Origin: Youngiibacter multivorans
Lineage (GTDB): Bacteria; Bacillota; Clostridia; Clostridiales; Clostridiaceae
Reading direction: 5' to 3'
NCBI RefSeq assembly: GCF_017873395.1
Contig: NZ_JAGGKC010000001.1
Coordinates: forward strand, 186,001-250,000
Length of the DNA: 64,000 nucleotides
Position 1 is the stretch's first letter; each line of letters opens with the position of its first letter. Position numbers and translations under genes: made by a program. The notes beneath the pieces are model-generated. The model ran no database searches. It saw only the letters and a list, made by a program, of their open reading frames with translations, and had not been told where the DNA came from. Of this stretch, positions 1 to 8,300 are shown in pieces.

Positions 1-14
1 TGTATATTAGTGCC

Positions 15-479
15 ATGGAAAATAAAAAAAGCTATGGAACACAAAACGATTTGAATCTGAAGCTTGTCATTGCGCTGAGCAGAGCGACAACTGGGCTGCA
101 CAGGGGAGCTTCAAGGAACATGAAGGAAAATGGTCTCACACCGTCCCAATTCGAAGTACTGGAGGTGCTTTATCACAAGGGGGCAATGAAGGTGAATGAG
201 ATCAAGGAAAAGATCCTTGCATCCAGCGGAAACATGACAGTAATTCTGGCAAATCTGGAAAAAGACGGATATATTGGAAGGATCATGTGCAAGACAGATC
301 GCAGGGCATTTATCCTGGAGATAACAGAAAAAGGGAAAGAAGTCATGGACAGGACATTCCCGCTTCACATAGACTATCTTGATGATGCACTTAAGAACCT
401 GGATGAGTCGGAAAAAAGGGACATTATAAGGCTTCTTAAGAAAATGCAGGGGCTTGGTGGCATAGATGAGGATAAGTAG
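15..479 (+). CDS. MarR family transcriptional regulator
   Basis: This 154-residue protein has the winged-helix layout of MarR repressors. The LTPSQFEVL segment (residues 41-49) opens the DNA-binding domain, the recognition helix lies near residues 70-82, and the wing carries DRRAFILEIT (95-104). The frame is open to the left edge of the window and no ribosome binding site is visible before this ATG, so the true start could lie further upstream. The gene overlaps the next one, an aromatic-acid exporter, by 14 bases. That coupling suggests it controls the exporter in response to an aromatic ligand; the ligand is an inference. Confidence 0.88.
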   Translation: MENKKSYGTQNDLNLKLVIALSRATTGLHRGASRNMKENGLTPSQFEVLEVLYHKGAMKVNEIKEKILASSGNMTVILANLEKDGYIGRIMCKTDRRAFILEITEKGKEVMDRTFPLHIDYLDDALKNLDESEKRDIIRLLKKMQGLGGIDEDK

Positions 480-1479
480 GTTCTTCGGGTGGAGGACTGT
501 AAAAACTTCAATAGGTGCAGCTGTATCAATGATTGTCGCATCAGCAATCGGACTAGATTACAGTGTAGCTGCCGGTGTCATCACAATCCTAAGCGTTCAG
601 AATACAAAGAAGAAGTCCCTTGACCTTGCGGTCATGAGAATTGGATCAATGCTGCTTGCACTCTTAATTGGAGCCGCTGCATTCACTCTTTTAGGTTATT
701 CCGCAGTCGCATATGGAGTATATCTGCTGTTCTTCATCCCAAGCGCAGCAGCCTTAGGCTTCAATGACGGAATCGTTCCAAGCTCGGTGCTTGTGACGCA
801 CCTTCTGCTTGAGAGGTCGGTATCATTGCCTCTTCTGGGAAATGAAGTCATGCTCATGGTAATCGGGGCAGGAGTCGGGATAATCCTCAACATATACATG
901 CCTAAACTGGAAAAGCAGCTGAACAATGATGTGGTGGAAATAGAGAGACTAATGAAGAGGGTGCTTTCCAGCATGTCAGTAAGCCTGTCTACCCAGACAG
1001 TGCCGCTTGATGAGGAGAAGCTCTACAAGGAGCTTGATGGAAAGCTGAAAGCAGGATATGAGAGAGCCTTGAAGGATGCCGGAAATCATCTTGTCAAAGA
1101 TGTCAGGTATTACCTGAAATATATGGAGATGAGAAGTGTCCAGTTCGGGATAATGAGGAACATGAGGAAGCTTTTCGAGAGACTCGGCGAGTCCTATGAG
1201 CAGACTAAGCTTGTGGCAGCACTTACAGACCTGGTAGCTGACCAGTTCCACGAATCAAATACTGCCAGAGAGCTTCTTGAAGACCTGCACGGCTACAAGG
1301 AGATATTCAGGAACATGGAGCTTCCAAAGTCCAGGGATGAATTCGAGGTCAGAGCAGCACTATTCCAGTATATCAATGAGCTGGAGCAGCTGCTTGACGT
1401 GAAGAGAGAATTTGTGGCAAGTCTTGACGATGAAGATACAGAGAGATTCAGGACTACTCTATCTGAGAGCAGAAACTAA
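466..1479 (+). CDS. Aromatic acid exporter family protein (ArAE_1 / FUSC-like)
   Basis: The 337-residue product has a hydrophobic N-terminal half of about 145 residues with several membrane segments, and a charged helical cytoplasmic C-terminal half. This two-part layout fits the Gram-positive aromatic acid exporter family (ArAE_1 plus its C-terminal domain), related to FUSC efflux proteins. It starts inside the end of the MarR gene, so the two are co-transcribed and probably translationally coupled. The likely role is proton-driven export of weak aromatic acids across the membrane; no substrate can be read from sequence. A hairpin just downstream ends the unit. Confidence 0.8.
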   Translation: MRISRFFGWRTVKTSIGAAVSMIVASAIGLDYSVAAGVITILSVQNTKKKSLDLAVMRIGSMLLALLIGAAAFTLLGYSAVAYGVYLLFFIPSAAALGFNDGIVPSSVLVTHLLLERSVSLPLLGNEVMLMVIGAGVGIILNIYMPKLEKQLNNDVVEIERLMKRVLSSMSVSLSTQTVPLDEEKLYKELDGKLKAGYERALKDAGNHLVKDVRYYLKYMEMRSVQFGIMRNMRKLFERLGESYEQTKLVAALTDLVADQFHESNTARELLEDLHGYKEIFRNMELPKSRDEFEVRAALFQYINELEQLLDVKREFVASLDDEDTERFRTTLSESRN

Positions 1480-1493
1480 GATCAGAAAATATG

Positions 1494-1540
1494 AATGGAT
1501 GCAGTCGCTTAAGGGTATGAGCTTCTGCATCCATTTATGG
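1494..1540. terminator. Hairpin between convergent genes
   Basis: Eleven-base perfect arms at 1494-1504 and 1525-1535 flank a 20-base loop. It lies between the exporter stop and the stop of the XRE gene on the other strand, so it may serve both. The T content after it is modest. Confidence 0.5.
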
Positions 1541-1885
1541 TTTATTCTTGCTTTTATTCAGAGAGGACCTCTTGTACTCCAGGAATTTTATGACATCCTG
1601 CTTGTCCTCATCAGGCCAGAGGTTGAAGTCATTCAGGTAGGGATCTAAAATTTCGTAGGTGGATTTCTTCTCGAATATCTTGTCTGCTTCATTCGGATCC
1701 ATAACTTCACCTATAGGTAAGTTCAGGGCTTTACCGAGCTTCAGGGTATTCTCAAGTGAAGGATTGCTCCTTCCACGCTCTATGTCGCTAAGGAAGCTGA
1801 CAGAGATCCCTGCAAGATTTGCAACCTGACGCTGTGTCATATTAAGTTCGATTCTTCTGTGGCGAATCCTATCCCCGATGTTCAT
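1535..1885 (-). CDS. XRE family helix-turn-helix regulator (116 aa)
   Basis: The N-terminal 65 residues form a Cro/C1-type helix-turn-helix, with the hallmark pattern MTQRQVANLAGIS followed by FLSDIERGRSNPS. The remaining 50 residues are acidic then basic and match no domain I know. An AAGGAG ribosome site lies seven bases before the ATG. The gene diverges from a second, smaller XRE gene starting at 2040, and the intergenic space holds three similar 15-base palindromes, one of them (1901-1915) just ahead of this gene. Autoregulation or cross-regulation of the pair is likely but inferred. Confidence 0.85.
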   Translation of the reverse strand: MNIGDRIRHRRIELNMTQRQVANLAGISVSFLSDIERGRSNPSLENTLKLGKALNLPIGEVMDPNEADKIFEKKSTYEILDPYLNDFNLWPDEDKQDVIKFLEYKRSSLNKSKNKP

Positions 1886-1900
1886 CCAAATCTCCTTAAT

Positions 1901-1915
1901 TCCGTATATTACGGA
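1901..1915. promoter_or_regulatory. Operator-like palindrome 1
   Basis: TCCGTATATTACGGA: six-base arms and a three-base centre, 16 bases before the start of the leftward XRE gene. It shares its layout with the sites at 1970 and 2002. Confidence 0.55.
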
Positions 1916-1969
1916 TTATTGACATATAAAGTATACAACAAAGGAAGTATATTTTGAAGCTGTAATCTA

Positions 1970-1984
1970 TACGTTGTAAACGTA
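1970..1984. promoter_or_regulatory. Operator-like palindrome 2
   Basis: TACGTTGTAAACGTA: perfect six-base arms with a three-base centre in the middle of the divergent XRE intergenic region. Confidence 0.55.
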
Positions 1985-1992
1985 ATATAACC

Positions 1993-2020
1993 TTGAAATT
2001 ATACGTCAGTAACGTATAAT
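1993..2020 (+). promoter_or_regulatory. Promoter with embedded operator for the 2040 XRE gene
   Basis: A TTGAAA box (1993-1998) and a perfect TATAAT (2015-2020) are 16 bases apart. A third 15-base palindrome, TACGTCAGTAACGTA (2002-2016), fills the spacer and runs into the -10; its flanks extend the symmetry to nine-base arms (1998-2020). A repressor bound here would block RNA polymerase directly. The predicted start near 2027 leaves a very short leader. Confidence 0.6.
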
Positions 2021-2039
2021 TTCATTAGGGGGTGTTGTT

Positions 2040-2243
2040 TTGGCAAGCATCGGAGACAACATTAGGATGGCAAGGAAGCAAAAGGGTATAACACAGAAAG
2101 TGCTTGGGGAGATGATAGGAGTATCCAACACGTACCTTTCGGACATCGAAATCGGAAGGACAAATCCATCTATAAAGACACTCAAGAAGATAGCCAGCGG
2201 ATTGGAAATAAGCTATATCGAGCTTCTTAAGGATACTGAATGA
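2040..2243 (+). CDS. Small XRE family helix-turn-helix regulator (67 aa)
   Basis: The protein is almost entirely one Cro/C1-type helix-turn-helix domain, with the typical ITQKVLGEMIGVSNTYLSDIE core and GRTNPS turn. It has no separate ligand or dimerisation domain. It starts at TTG with an AGGGGG ribosome site seven bases upstream. Its promoter contains a palindrome that matches two others in the divergent region, so it is a good candidate for a self-repressing regulator. It resembles phage and integrative-element repressors, but no other mobile genes are nearby. Confidence 0.85.
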   Translation: MASIGDNIRMARKQKGITQKVLGEMIGVSNTYLSDIEIGRTNPSIKTLKKIASGLEISYIELLKDTE

Positions 2244-2254
2244 TTTAGTTGCGG

Positions 2255-2280
2255 GCATCCCTCATGGGATGCTCTTTTCC
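2255..2280 (+). terminator. Intrinsic terminator after the small XRE gene
   Basis: GCATCCC and GGGATGC arms with a four-base loop, followed by a short T-rich run. Confidence 0.7.
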
Positions 2281-2348
2281 TTGTTGCAGTTGTCGTTAGC
2301 CTATCCTCCATGTATTATGTAGATAACTGCAATACTGGAGGAATCAGA

Positions 2349-3659
2349 ATGCCCTTTATAATGGACAAAAGAAAGTTATCATTACTAGTTTCAGCAATCA
2401 TGACATTAATCATATTTACCGGCTGTACAATGGAAGCAAAGGGTCAGGAGCCTTTACCTAAGGGAGAGGACCTCAGGATAGTCGTAGCCACAGACATACA
2501 CTACCTTTCACCAAAGCTCAGGGATGGGGGAGAAATTGAAAAATATGTGTATGAAAATGGGGATGGCAAGGAAATAGGGAATATGGACCTGATACTTGAT
2601 GCATTCACGGAGGACCTGAGAAAAGATCCGCCTGATGTGCTTGTAGTCACAGGTGACCTTACACTGAATGGTGAAAAGAAGAGCCATGAAGACCTTGCAA
2701 AGATATTCAGGAAAATTGAATCGTATGGAGTACAGGTCATAGTAACACCCGGGAACCACGATATCAGCAACTCATATGCGAGAGGATTCAAGAGTGGCAA
2801 GGTTGAATATGCTGATACGGTAAGCCCTGAAGAATTCGAGAGCATATACTCAGATTTCGGATTCAAGGATGCAGTCAGGAGGGCAGAAGGGAACCTCAGC
2901 TACCTTTACAAGGTAAGCGAAGACCTTTATATCGCCATGGTAGACTCGGCAGTCTACAAGAACAATATCGAGAATGGGTATCCTGCAACAGAAGGGATAG
3001 TATCTCAAAGCTCCAAGGTCTTCCTCGAAGAGTCGGGAGCTTTGGCAAGAGAGAATGAAGCAGATGTCATAGTGGCCATGCACCACAACATGATGAACCA
3101 TACCACATTCATGAATTCAGGATTTACACTCGAGAATGCCGATGAGATGAGACTCCTATTCAGGACTCAGGGCTTCAAGGTGAACCTTTCAGGACATATA
3201 CACATACAGGATATACATTTTATTGAAGAGGTTACAGATATTGTAACAGGAGCTATGTCTGTCTATCCCAACAAATATGGAATCATAGATTACACTGAAG
3301 GTAAGATCGAATATTCAACCAAATGGGTGGATGTCGAAGGATATGCCAGGGACAAAGGTATTAGAGAGCATTTAAACTTCGTGACAGATGCCAGGGAGAG
3401 ATTCAAGGCCTTTTCAACAGTAAGGCTGAAGGCAAGGCTTCAAGGGCTTGTTGATGAAGCTTCAGCATCAAAGCTGACTGAGCTGCTAGGTGAGATTAAC
3501 GCATACTATTTCGCAGGCGAGAAGGTTCCTGACTCCGTATTCGACGATTCATTAATTGAAATTCTTCCTGAGGATGACAGGACCAGATTCTATATCGAGG
3601 ACAGAAAATCAGGCGACCTGTACGAAAACAATAGCCTTATGCTTGACCTCAGAAATTGA
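2349..3659 (+). CDS. Metallophosphoesterase lipoprotein
   Basis: The start at 2349 is chosen because a GGAGGA site sits six bases before it; an in-frame ATG at 2310 has none. The 436-residue product begins with a lipoprotein signal ending in FTGC (Cys26), so it is predicted to be anchored outside the membrane. The calcineurin-like metal-binding set is visible in order: DIH (49-51), GDL (102-104), GNHD (135-138), a later MHHN and SGHIH. This is a dinuclear-metal phosphodiesterase or phosphatase fold. The C-terminal 120 residues are a helical extension of unknown role. The natural substrate is not evident. Confidence 0.85.
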   Translation: MPFIMDKRKLSLLVSAIMTLIIFTGCTMEAKGQEPLPKGEDLRIVVATDIHYLSPKLRDGGEIEKYVYENGDGKEIGNMDLILDAFTEDLRKDPPDVLVVTGDLTLNGEKKSHEDLAKIFRKIESYGVQVIVTPGNHDISNSYARGFKSGKVEYADTVSPEEFESIYSDFGFKDAVRRAEGNLSYLYKVSEDLYIAMVDSAVYKNNIENGYPATEGIVSQSSKVFLEESGALARENEADVIVAMHHNMMNHTTFMNSGFTLENADEMRLLFRTQGFKVNLSGHIHIQDIHFIEEVTDIVTGAMSVYPNKYGIIDYTEGKIEYSTKWVDVEGYARDKGIREHLNFVTDARERFKAFSTVRLKARLQGLVDEASASKLTELLGEINAYYFAGEKVPDSVFDDSLIEILPEDDRTRFYIEDRKSGDLYENNSLMLDLRN

Positions 3660-3742
3660 GAAAATAAGGGTCAATTGAAGATGGAAGGCAGAGATTAAGT
3701 AAAGAATATACGAACGATATGATAGACGGGATATTCAAAAAG

Positions 3743-3766
3743 GGGTCCGAGGGACCCTTTTTTGTT
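3743..3766 (+). terminator. Intrinsic terminator after the phosphoesterase
   Basis: GGGTCC and GGACCC arms around a three-base loop, then a strong run of T residues. The rest of the 307-base gap before the permease is AT-rich, and I see no riboswitch in it. Confidence 0.8.
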
Positions 3767-3907
3767 TTGCACATAAAACAGCAGGATTATCCAAGTGAAA
3801 ATGATTATCAGTTTGGCAGTAAAACATGAGCAATAATAGAACAATTCTCAGCTTAATATGTTAATAATCATGATATTTGTAAAAATCAAATGAGCGAATG
3901 AAAGTCC

Positions 3908-3936
3908 TTGAATGTAATCCAACATACGCATAAAAT
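3908..3936 (+). promoter_or_regulatory. Promoter for the NCS2 permease
   Basis: TTGAAT and TAAAAT boxes with a 17-base spacer, 30 bases ahead of the permease ATG. Confidence 0.5.
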
Positions 3937-3966
3937 TACAATGTAATAATTTCAAAGAGGTGGAAA

Positions 3967-5364
3967 ATGGAGAAACTATTCAAGCTGAAAGAGAACAACA
4001 CCACTGTAAGAACGGAGGTTCTCGCGGGAACTACCACTTTCTTGACTATGGCATACATCATACTTGTCAATCCGCAGATACTCGGACTTGCAGGAATGGA
4101 TACAGGAGCTGTTTTCGTTGCTACCATACTCGCTGCTGCAATCGGTACCTTCATAATGGGATTTGTTGCAAATGTTCCGTTTGCACAGGCACCTGGAATG
4201 GGCCTGAACGCATTCTTCACGTTCACTGTCGTTTTCGGGCTTGGCTATACATGGCAGCAGGCTCTTGGAATGGTATTTGTCTGCGGACTCATCAACATAC
4301 TTATTACTGTAACTAAAGTAAGAAAGATGATCATACATGCTATACCCCATTCACTTCAGTACGCTATAAGCGGAGGTATTGGACTTTTCATCGCATACAT
4401 AGGGGTTAAGCAGGCACATTTCCTTACCTTCACTGGTGAAGCCTTCAACCTTCTTGTAGACACAGGAGATGGCGGCGGCATATATGCAGATGTCATACCT
4501 GCACTGTCGAACTTCAAGGATCCTGTTGCACAGGTTGCCCTCATTGGACTTATCATAACAGTAGTCCTTATGCTTCTCAGGGTCAAAAGTGCAATACTCT
4601 TCGGAATCGTAGCTTCCACTGTTCTGGGTGTTTTCTTCAAGATAACAACGGTACCGGACCTTTCAACAATAAGCTTTGCAATACCGAGCCTCAAGCCAAC
4701 ATTCCTTGCGCTTGACATAGCGGGACTCTTCAACTCCCCTCAAAGGATATTCATATCGCTAACAACGATTTTCGCATTCTCACTGACAGATACCTTCGAC
4801 ACAATCGGAACCTTCCTTGGAACTGGAAGAAAGTCAGGAATATTCGATGAAGCTGACGAAAAGTCAGTTGAGACTGGTTCAGGAATGTCATCAAAGCTTG
4901 AAAAGGCACTTTTTGCAGATGCAACTGCAACTTCGATAGGAGCGCTTCTTGGAACCTCCAACACCACTACCTACGTAGAGAGTGCTGCAGGAATATCCCA
5001 GGGTGCAAGGACCGGACTTGCTTCAGTCACCACAGGAATTCTGTTCCTCCTGGCACTGTTCCTTTCACCGCTTGCGCTTATGGTACCGGGAGCTGCAACA
5101 GCACCAGCACTTATAGTAGTCGGAGTGCTGATGGCAGACGGACTTAAGAACATCGAATGGGATGACCTTGCAATAGCGATACCGGCATTCCTTATAATAG
5201 CGCTGATGCCTTTCACCTATTCTATTTCAACAGGCATTGCATTCGGATTCCTCTTCTACTGCCTCTCAATGTTCGTAGTCAAGAGAAGCAAGGAAGTCCA
5301 TCCCGTGCTTTATGTTGTTACACTTCTGTTCTTTGCATCGTATGTGCTGAACGCGCTGATATAG
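3967..5364 (+). CDS. NCS2 family nucleobase permease (AzgA/PbuG-like)
   Basis: This 465-residue polytopic membrane protein has the hallmarks of the AzgA branch of NCS2 permeases: an early TTFLTMAYIILVNPQ motif, FAQAPGMGLNAFFTF (about residues 72-86), and a DTFDTIGT segment followed later by LGTSNTTTYVESAAGI. Members of this branch import adenine, guanine or hypoxanthine by proton symport. The length is close to the family norm. An AGAGG site precedes the ATG. It stands alone between a terminator and a strong bidirectional hairpin. The exact base transported cannot be told from sequence, and I looked for a purine riboswitch upstream without finding one. Confidence 0.88.
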   Translation: MEKLFKLKENNTTVRTEVLAGTTTFLTMAYIILVNPQILGLAGMDTGAVFVATILAAAIGTFIMGFVANVPFAQAPGMGLNAFFTFTVVFGLGYTWQQALGMVFVCGLINILITVTKVRKMIIHAIPHSLQYAISGGIGLFIAYIGVKQAHFLTFTGEAFNLLVDTGDGGGIYADVIPALSNFKDPVAQVALIGLIITVVLMLLRVKSAILFGIVASTVLGVFFKITTVPDLSTISFAIPSLKPTFLALDIAGLFNSPQRIFISLTTIFAFSLTDTFDTIGTFLGTGRKSGIFDEADEKSVETGSGMSSKLEKALFADATATSIGALLGTSNTTTYVESAAGISQGARTGLASVTTGILFLLALFLSPLALMVPGAATAPALIVVGVLMADGLKNIEWDDLAIAIPAFLIIALMPFTYSISTGIAFGFLFYCLSMFVVKRSKEVHPVLYVVTLLFFASYVLNALI

Positions 5365-5376
5365 AAACAAAAGTTA

Positions 5377-5436
5377 ATGCTCTTACCAGGAGAAGGTCCC
5401 GAAGTAGACCGGTCCTGGTAAGAGCATATTTTTTCC
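5377..5436. terminator. Strong bidirectional terminator
   Basis: Perfect 15-base arms (5377-5391 and 5413-5427) followed by T residues, between the convergent permease and lactonase genes. Confidence 0.8.
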
Positions 5437-5496
5437 CTGAATTCAGGTTCCATAATATTTATTGATCATCATTCTTTGTATAGTCAAATATTCCGG

Positions 5497-6504
5497 TTAT
5501 TCCTCAAAGATGACAGAAACACACTCTGGGCTGTAGATGTCAGACCTGACTATCTCCAGGCCACCTGTCTCTGGATCAATGCTGTAAAGGGCAAGATTAT
5601 CTGTCTCCATATTTGCAAGCAGCAGGTATTTGCCGTCCGGAGAGATGTTGAAATCCCTTGGATGATTGCCGTGTGAAGGAACTATATCCACAACTGAAGT
5701 TGTGAATGATTCGGTAACCTTGAATATGGTTATGCTGTCATGACCGCGGTTTGAAGTGTAGATGAATTTGTTGTCCTTGGAGATCCTTATTGCAGCTGCA
5801 ATGCTCTCACCAGAAAAATCTCCCGGAAGTGCTCTGGAGCTGTGGATTATCCTATAGCTCCCATCCCTGAAATCAATAGTGAAGACTTCAGAAGTAAGCT
5901 CAGACAGAACGTAGGCTATTTTTTCGGACTTATGGAATACCAGGTGCCTCGGGCCGCTGCCGGCAGGGAAGTTTATTGAATCCTTTTTCCTTAGCTCGCC
6001 ATTGAAAGAGTAAATCCAGATTCTGTCAGTACCAAGGTCGCAGACAAGGATATCCTCGTTATAAGGATTCTTGAGCGCAAAATGGATATGGGAGCTGTCC
6101 TGTCTTCCTGTCACAGGGCCTGATCCGTCGTGAGATATCGACTGAAGTCGTCCTGCAACATGACCATACTCAATCGCATACAAATCCAGATTGCCTGCAT
6201 GGTAGTTGCATGCCAGGAGCCCTTCGGGAATAAGGCTCAGGTAGCAGGGCGGCGCTTCTCCTTCAGCAGTTGATATTGCTGTTATCTTCTTCTCATTAAT
6301 ATCTATGGAGGCAGCTCCTGAATCGTCGCCATTCTTGACTACCGAGAAAAGTGTCTTTCCGTCACTGCTCAGTGCAAGATATGCAGGATTGCCGATTTGA
6401 ATGAAATCTTCAGTTCTGAACTCTCTGCCGTCAAAAGCAAACCTTCTTATGCCGGTGCTCTTTCTTCTGGTATACGAGCCTAGGAATCCAGTATATATTG
6501 TCAT
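5497..6504 (-). CDS. Lactonase family protein (seven-bladed beta-propeller)
   Basis: The 335-residue protein shows the repeated blade pattern of the YbhE/Pgl-type lactonase family, including SSHIHFALKNPYNEDILVCDLGTDRIW, GSGPRHLVFH and SHGNHPRDFNISPDGKYLL. Characterised relatives hydrolyse 6-phosphogluconolactone to 6-phosphogluconate, but many members of this fold have other or unknown substrates. There is no signal peptide, so it is cytoplasmic. A link to the 6-phosphogluconate dehydrogenase 42 kb away is possible but not shown by context. It diverges from the helicase at 6600. Confidence 0.8.
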   Translation of the reverse strand: MTIYTGFLGSYTRRKSTGIRRFAFDGREFRTEDFIQIGNPAYLALSSDGKTLFSVVKNGDDSGAASIDINEKKITAISTAEGEAPPCYLSLIPEGLLACNYHAGNLDLYAIEYGHVAGRLQSISHDGSGPVTGRQDSSHIHFALKNPYNEDILVCDLGTDRIWIYSFNGELRKKDSINFPAGSGPRHLVFHKSEKIAYVLSELTSEVFTIDFRDGSYRIIHSSRALPGDFSGESIAAAIRISKDNKFIYTSNRGHDSITIFKVTESFTTSVVDIVPSHGNHPRDFNISPDGKYLLLANMETDNLALYSIDPETGGLEIVRSDIYSPECVSVIFEE

Positions 6505-6546
6505 ATCATCACCATCTTTCGAAATTCCGGGTTCAAAGCCATGGCC

Positions 6547-6575
6547 TTGTTAACCCTATGAGGTTATGATAACAT
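6547..6575 (+). promoter_or_regulatory. Probable promoter for the first helicase
   Basis: TTGTTA and TAACAT boxes with a 17-base spacer, 24 bases before the start codon. Both boxes match consensus only in part. Confidence 0.35.
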
Positions 6576-6599
6576 TAGTGGACTTTAAAGGAGAGAAAT

Positions 6600-8033
6600 A
6601 TGGGAAAAGATTTTAAAAATATTAACATCAGCAGCGACCTCCTGAGGTCTGTTGAGAACCAGGGATTCACAGAGATGACTGCAATCCAGGAGAAGGTCAT
6701 AATTCCAGCTATGGAGGGCAGAAACATATTAGGGTCGTCATCGACAGGAAGCGGAAAGACACTTGCCTTCCTTATGCCGATACTTGAAAGGACATCCTGG
6801 GAGGACATGAAGGCTTCCTTCATGGTACTTGCGCCCTCAAGGGAGCTTGCACTTCAGATAAGGGATGATTACGATACCTTAGGGCGATACAAGAAGCTGA
6901 AGGCTGTGGCATTGTATGGCAAGCATCCGTTCAAGGAAGAGGAGGCATCGCTCAAAAACAGGCACCATGCGATATGCGGTACTCCTGGCAGAGTTCTGGA
7001 CCATATCAAGAGAGGCACGCTGGATACTTCAGCAATAAGGTTCCTCGTCATAGATGAGGTTGATGAGCTTATAAGCAGAGGCTTCAGGGACGATGTGCTC
7101 GCAATCGCCAAAAGCCTTAAATCTGTACAGCAGACCATGATGTTTTCAGCGACAATAGGATCTGAAGTCCAGGGAATAGCATCAGAGCTGCTCGATGACT
7201 ACATTGTCATAGAGTCCGAGGATGAGGGAAAGCTCAACATTGAAGTTGAGCATTTCAAGGTTGATAACAAGGACAAGTTCAAGGCCCTCCTTTCATTGAT
7301 ATATGGAAGAAAGCCAAGGAGCATGATCATATTCGTAAATACCAAGGATGAGTGCGGAAGGCTAAAGGATGACCTTGAGAAAAAGAACATAGACTGCCTC
7401 AAGATACATGGAGGAATGCTCCAGGAGGACAGGCTCAAGGCAATGGAAGCATTCAAGGAAAGACAGGTTCCATACCTTGTCGCGACAGATGTTGCAGCAA
7501 GAGGAATCGATGTGCGTGACCTTGACATATCCCTCAGCTATGATTTCCCGGTTGAGAAGGAAAGCTATGTCCACAGGATGGGAAGGACAGGCAGAAACTA
7601 CAGGGAAGGCAGCGCCATATACTTCATAGCAGAACATGACGGAAAGAACGTCAGGGATGTGGAGAACTTTATCGGCAGGAGCCTCGGTGAGATAGGTGAA
7701 ATGAACTATGGACCGCTGAGAACCGGTAAGGACGGATTCAGGGAATTCCAGAAGGAGCTCAGAAAGAACAGGCCCCAAAAGACATCAGTCCATAAGGACA
7801 TCACAAAGATCTATATCAATGGCGGCAAGAAAAAGAAGATAAGGCCGCTTGATATTGCAGGTACTCTTCACTCAATACCTGGTATAGAGCCTGAAGATAT
7901 TGGGATCATCGATGTCCAGGAAAATGGATCCTATATAGACATCCTGAACGGCAAAGGAGACATCGCTATACAGGGGCTGTCAGAGAGAACGATCAAGGGT
8001 AAGGAGCTCAGGGTGGAGAAGGCCAGGAAATAG
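6600..8033 (+). CDS. DEAD-box family RNA helicase, DbpA-like, with DEVD motif
   Basis: The 477-residue protein carries the full set of superfamily 2 helicase motifs: SSTGSGKT (47-54), APSRELALQ, GTPGRVLD, SAT (183-185) and HRMGRTGR. Motif II reads DEVD (152-155) rather than DEAD. The last 70 residues, starting at KIYINGGKKKKIRP, match the DbpA/YxiN RNA-binding domain, which in those proteins recognises a hairpin of 23S rRNA. A role in ribosome assembly is therefore likely. The Ala-to-Val change in motif II keeps the catalytic acidic residues, so activity is expected. A second DEAD-box gene follows. Confidence 0.88.
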   Translation: MGKDFKNINISSDLLRSVENQGFTEMTAIQEKVIIPAMEGRNILGSSSTGSGKTLAFLMPILERTSWEDMKASFMVLAPSRELALQIRDDYDTLGRYKKLKAVALYGKHPFKEEEASLKNRHHAICGTPGRVLDHIKRGTLDTSAIRFLVIDEVDELISRGFRDDVLAIAKSLKSVQQTMMFSATIGSEVQGIASELLDDYIVIESEDEGKLNIEVEHFKVDNKDKFKALLSLIYGRKPRSMIIFVNTKDECGRLKDDLEKKNIDCLKIHGGMLQEDRLKAMEAFKERQVPYLVATDVAARGIDVRDLDISLSYDFPVEKESYVHRMGRTGRNYREGSAIYFIAEHDGKNVRDVENFIGRSLGEIGEMNYGPLRTGKDGFREFQKELRKNRPQKTSVHKDITKIYINGGKKKKIRPLDIAGTLHSIPGIEPEDIGIIDVQENGSYIDILNGKGDIAIQGLSERTIKGKELRVEKARK

Positions 8034-8126
8034 CTGGTTTCTTCATCTCACCCAATTGAAACCTATAGCGGCAATTCCTGTTAATCTGTGACTATTTGTC
8101 AAATTAGATTTATTTCATAAATAAAT

Positions 8127-8155
8127 TTGCATATCGTTAATTTGTGTGATACAAT
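8127..8155 (+). promoter_or_regulatory. Promoter for the second helicase
   Basis: TTGCAT and TACAAT boxes with a 17-base spacer. The predicted start near 8162 gives a leader of about 140 bases. Confidence 0.55.
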
Positions 8156-8217
8156 CATTCAGTGATTTAGAATTATCATAATATTATTAGCTTAGGATTA
8201 ATAGTTTTTGTACGATC

Positions 8218-8246
8218 ACCTTGCAGCTATCTGCGAGGTTTTTTTA
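8218..8246 (+). terminator. Leader terminator hairpin (possible attenuator)
   Basis: Nine-base arms (8218-8226 and 8231-8239, one G-U pair) with a four-base loop, followed by seven T residues. It lies inside the predicted leader of the helicase gene, 55 bases before the start codon, so it may end transcripts early until relieved. Confidence 0.6.
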
Positions 8247-8300
8247 TGGAGTCGCGCTTGTGCGTACACTGAAACTTGTCTTAAGCGGAAGAGGTAAAGA

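Noticed and set aside
1535..2243. Prophage or integrative element around the XRE pair
   Set aside because: No integrase, structural, replication or attachment-site features are nearby, and the flanking genes are ordinary chromosomal ones.
3767..3966. Purine riboswitch before the nucleobase permease
   Set aside because: I searched for the conserved three-way-junction core and did not find it.
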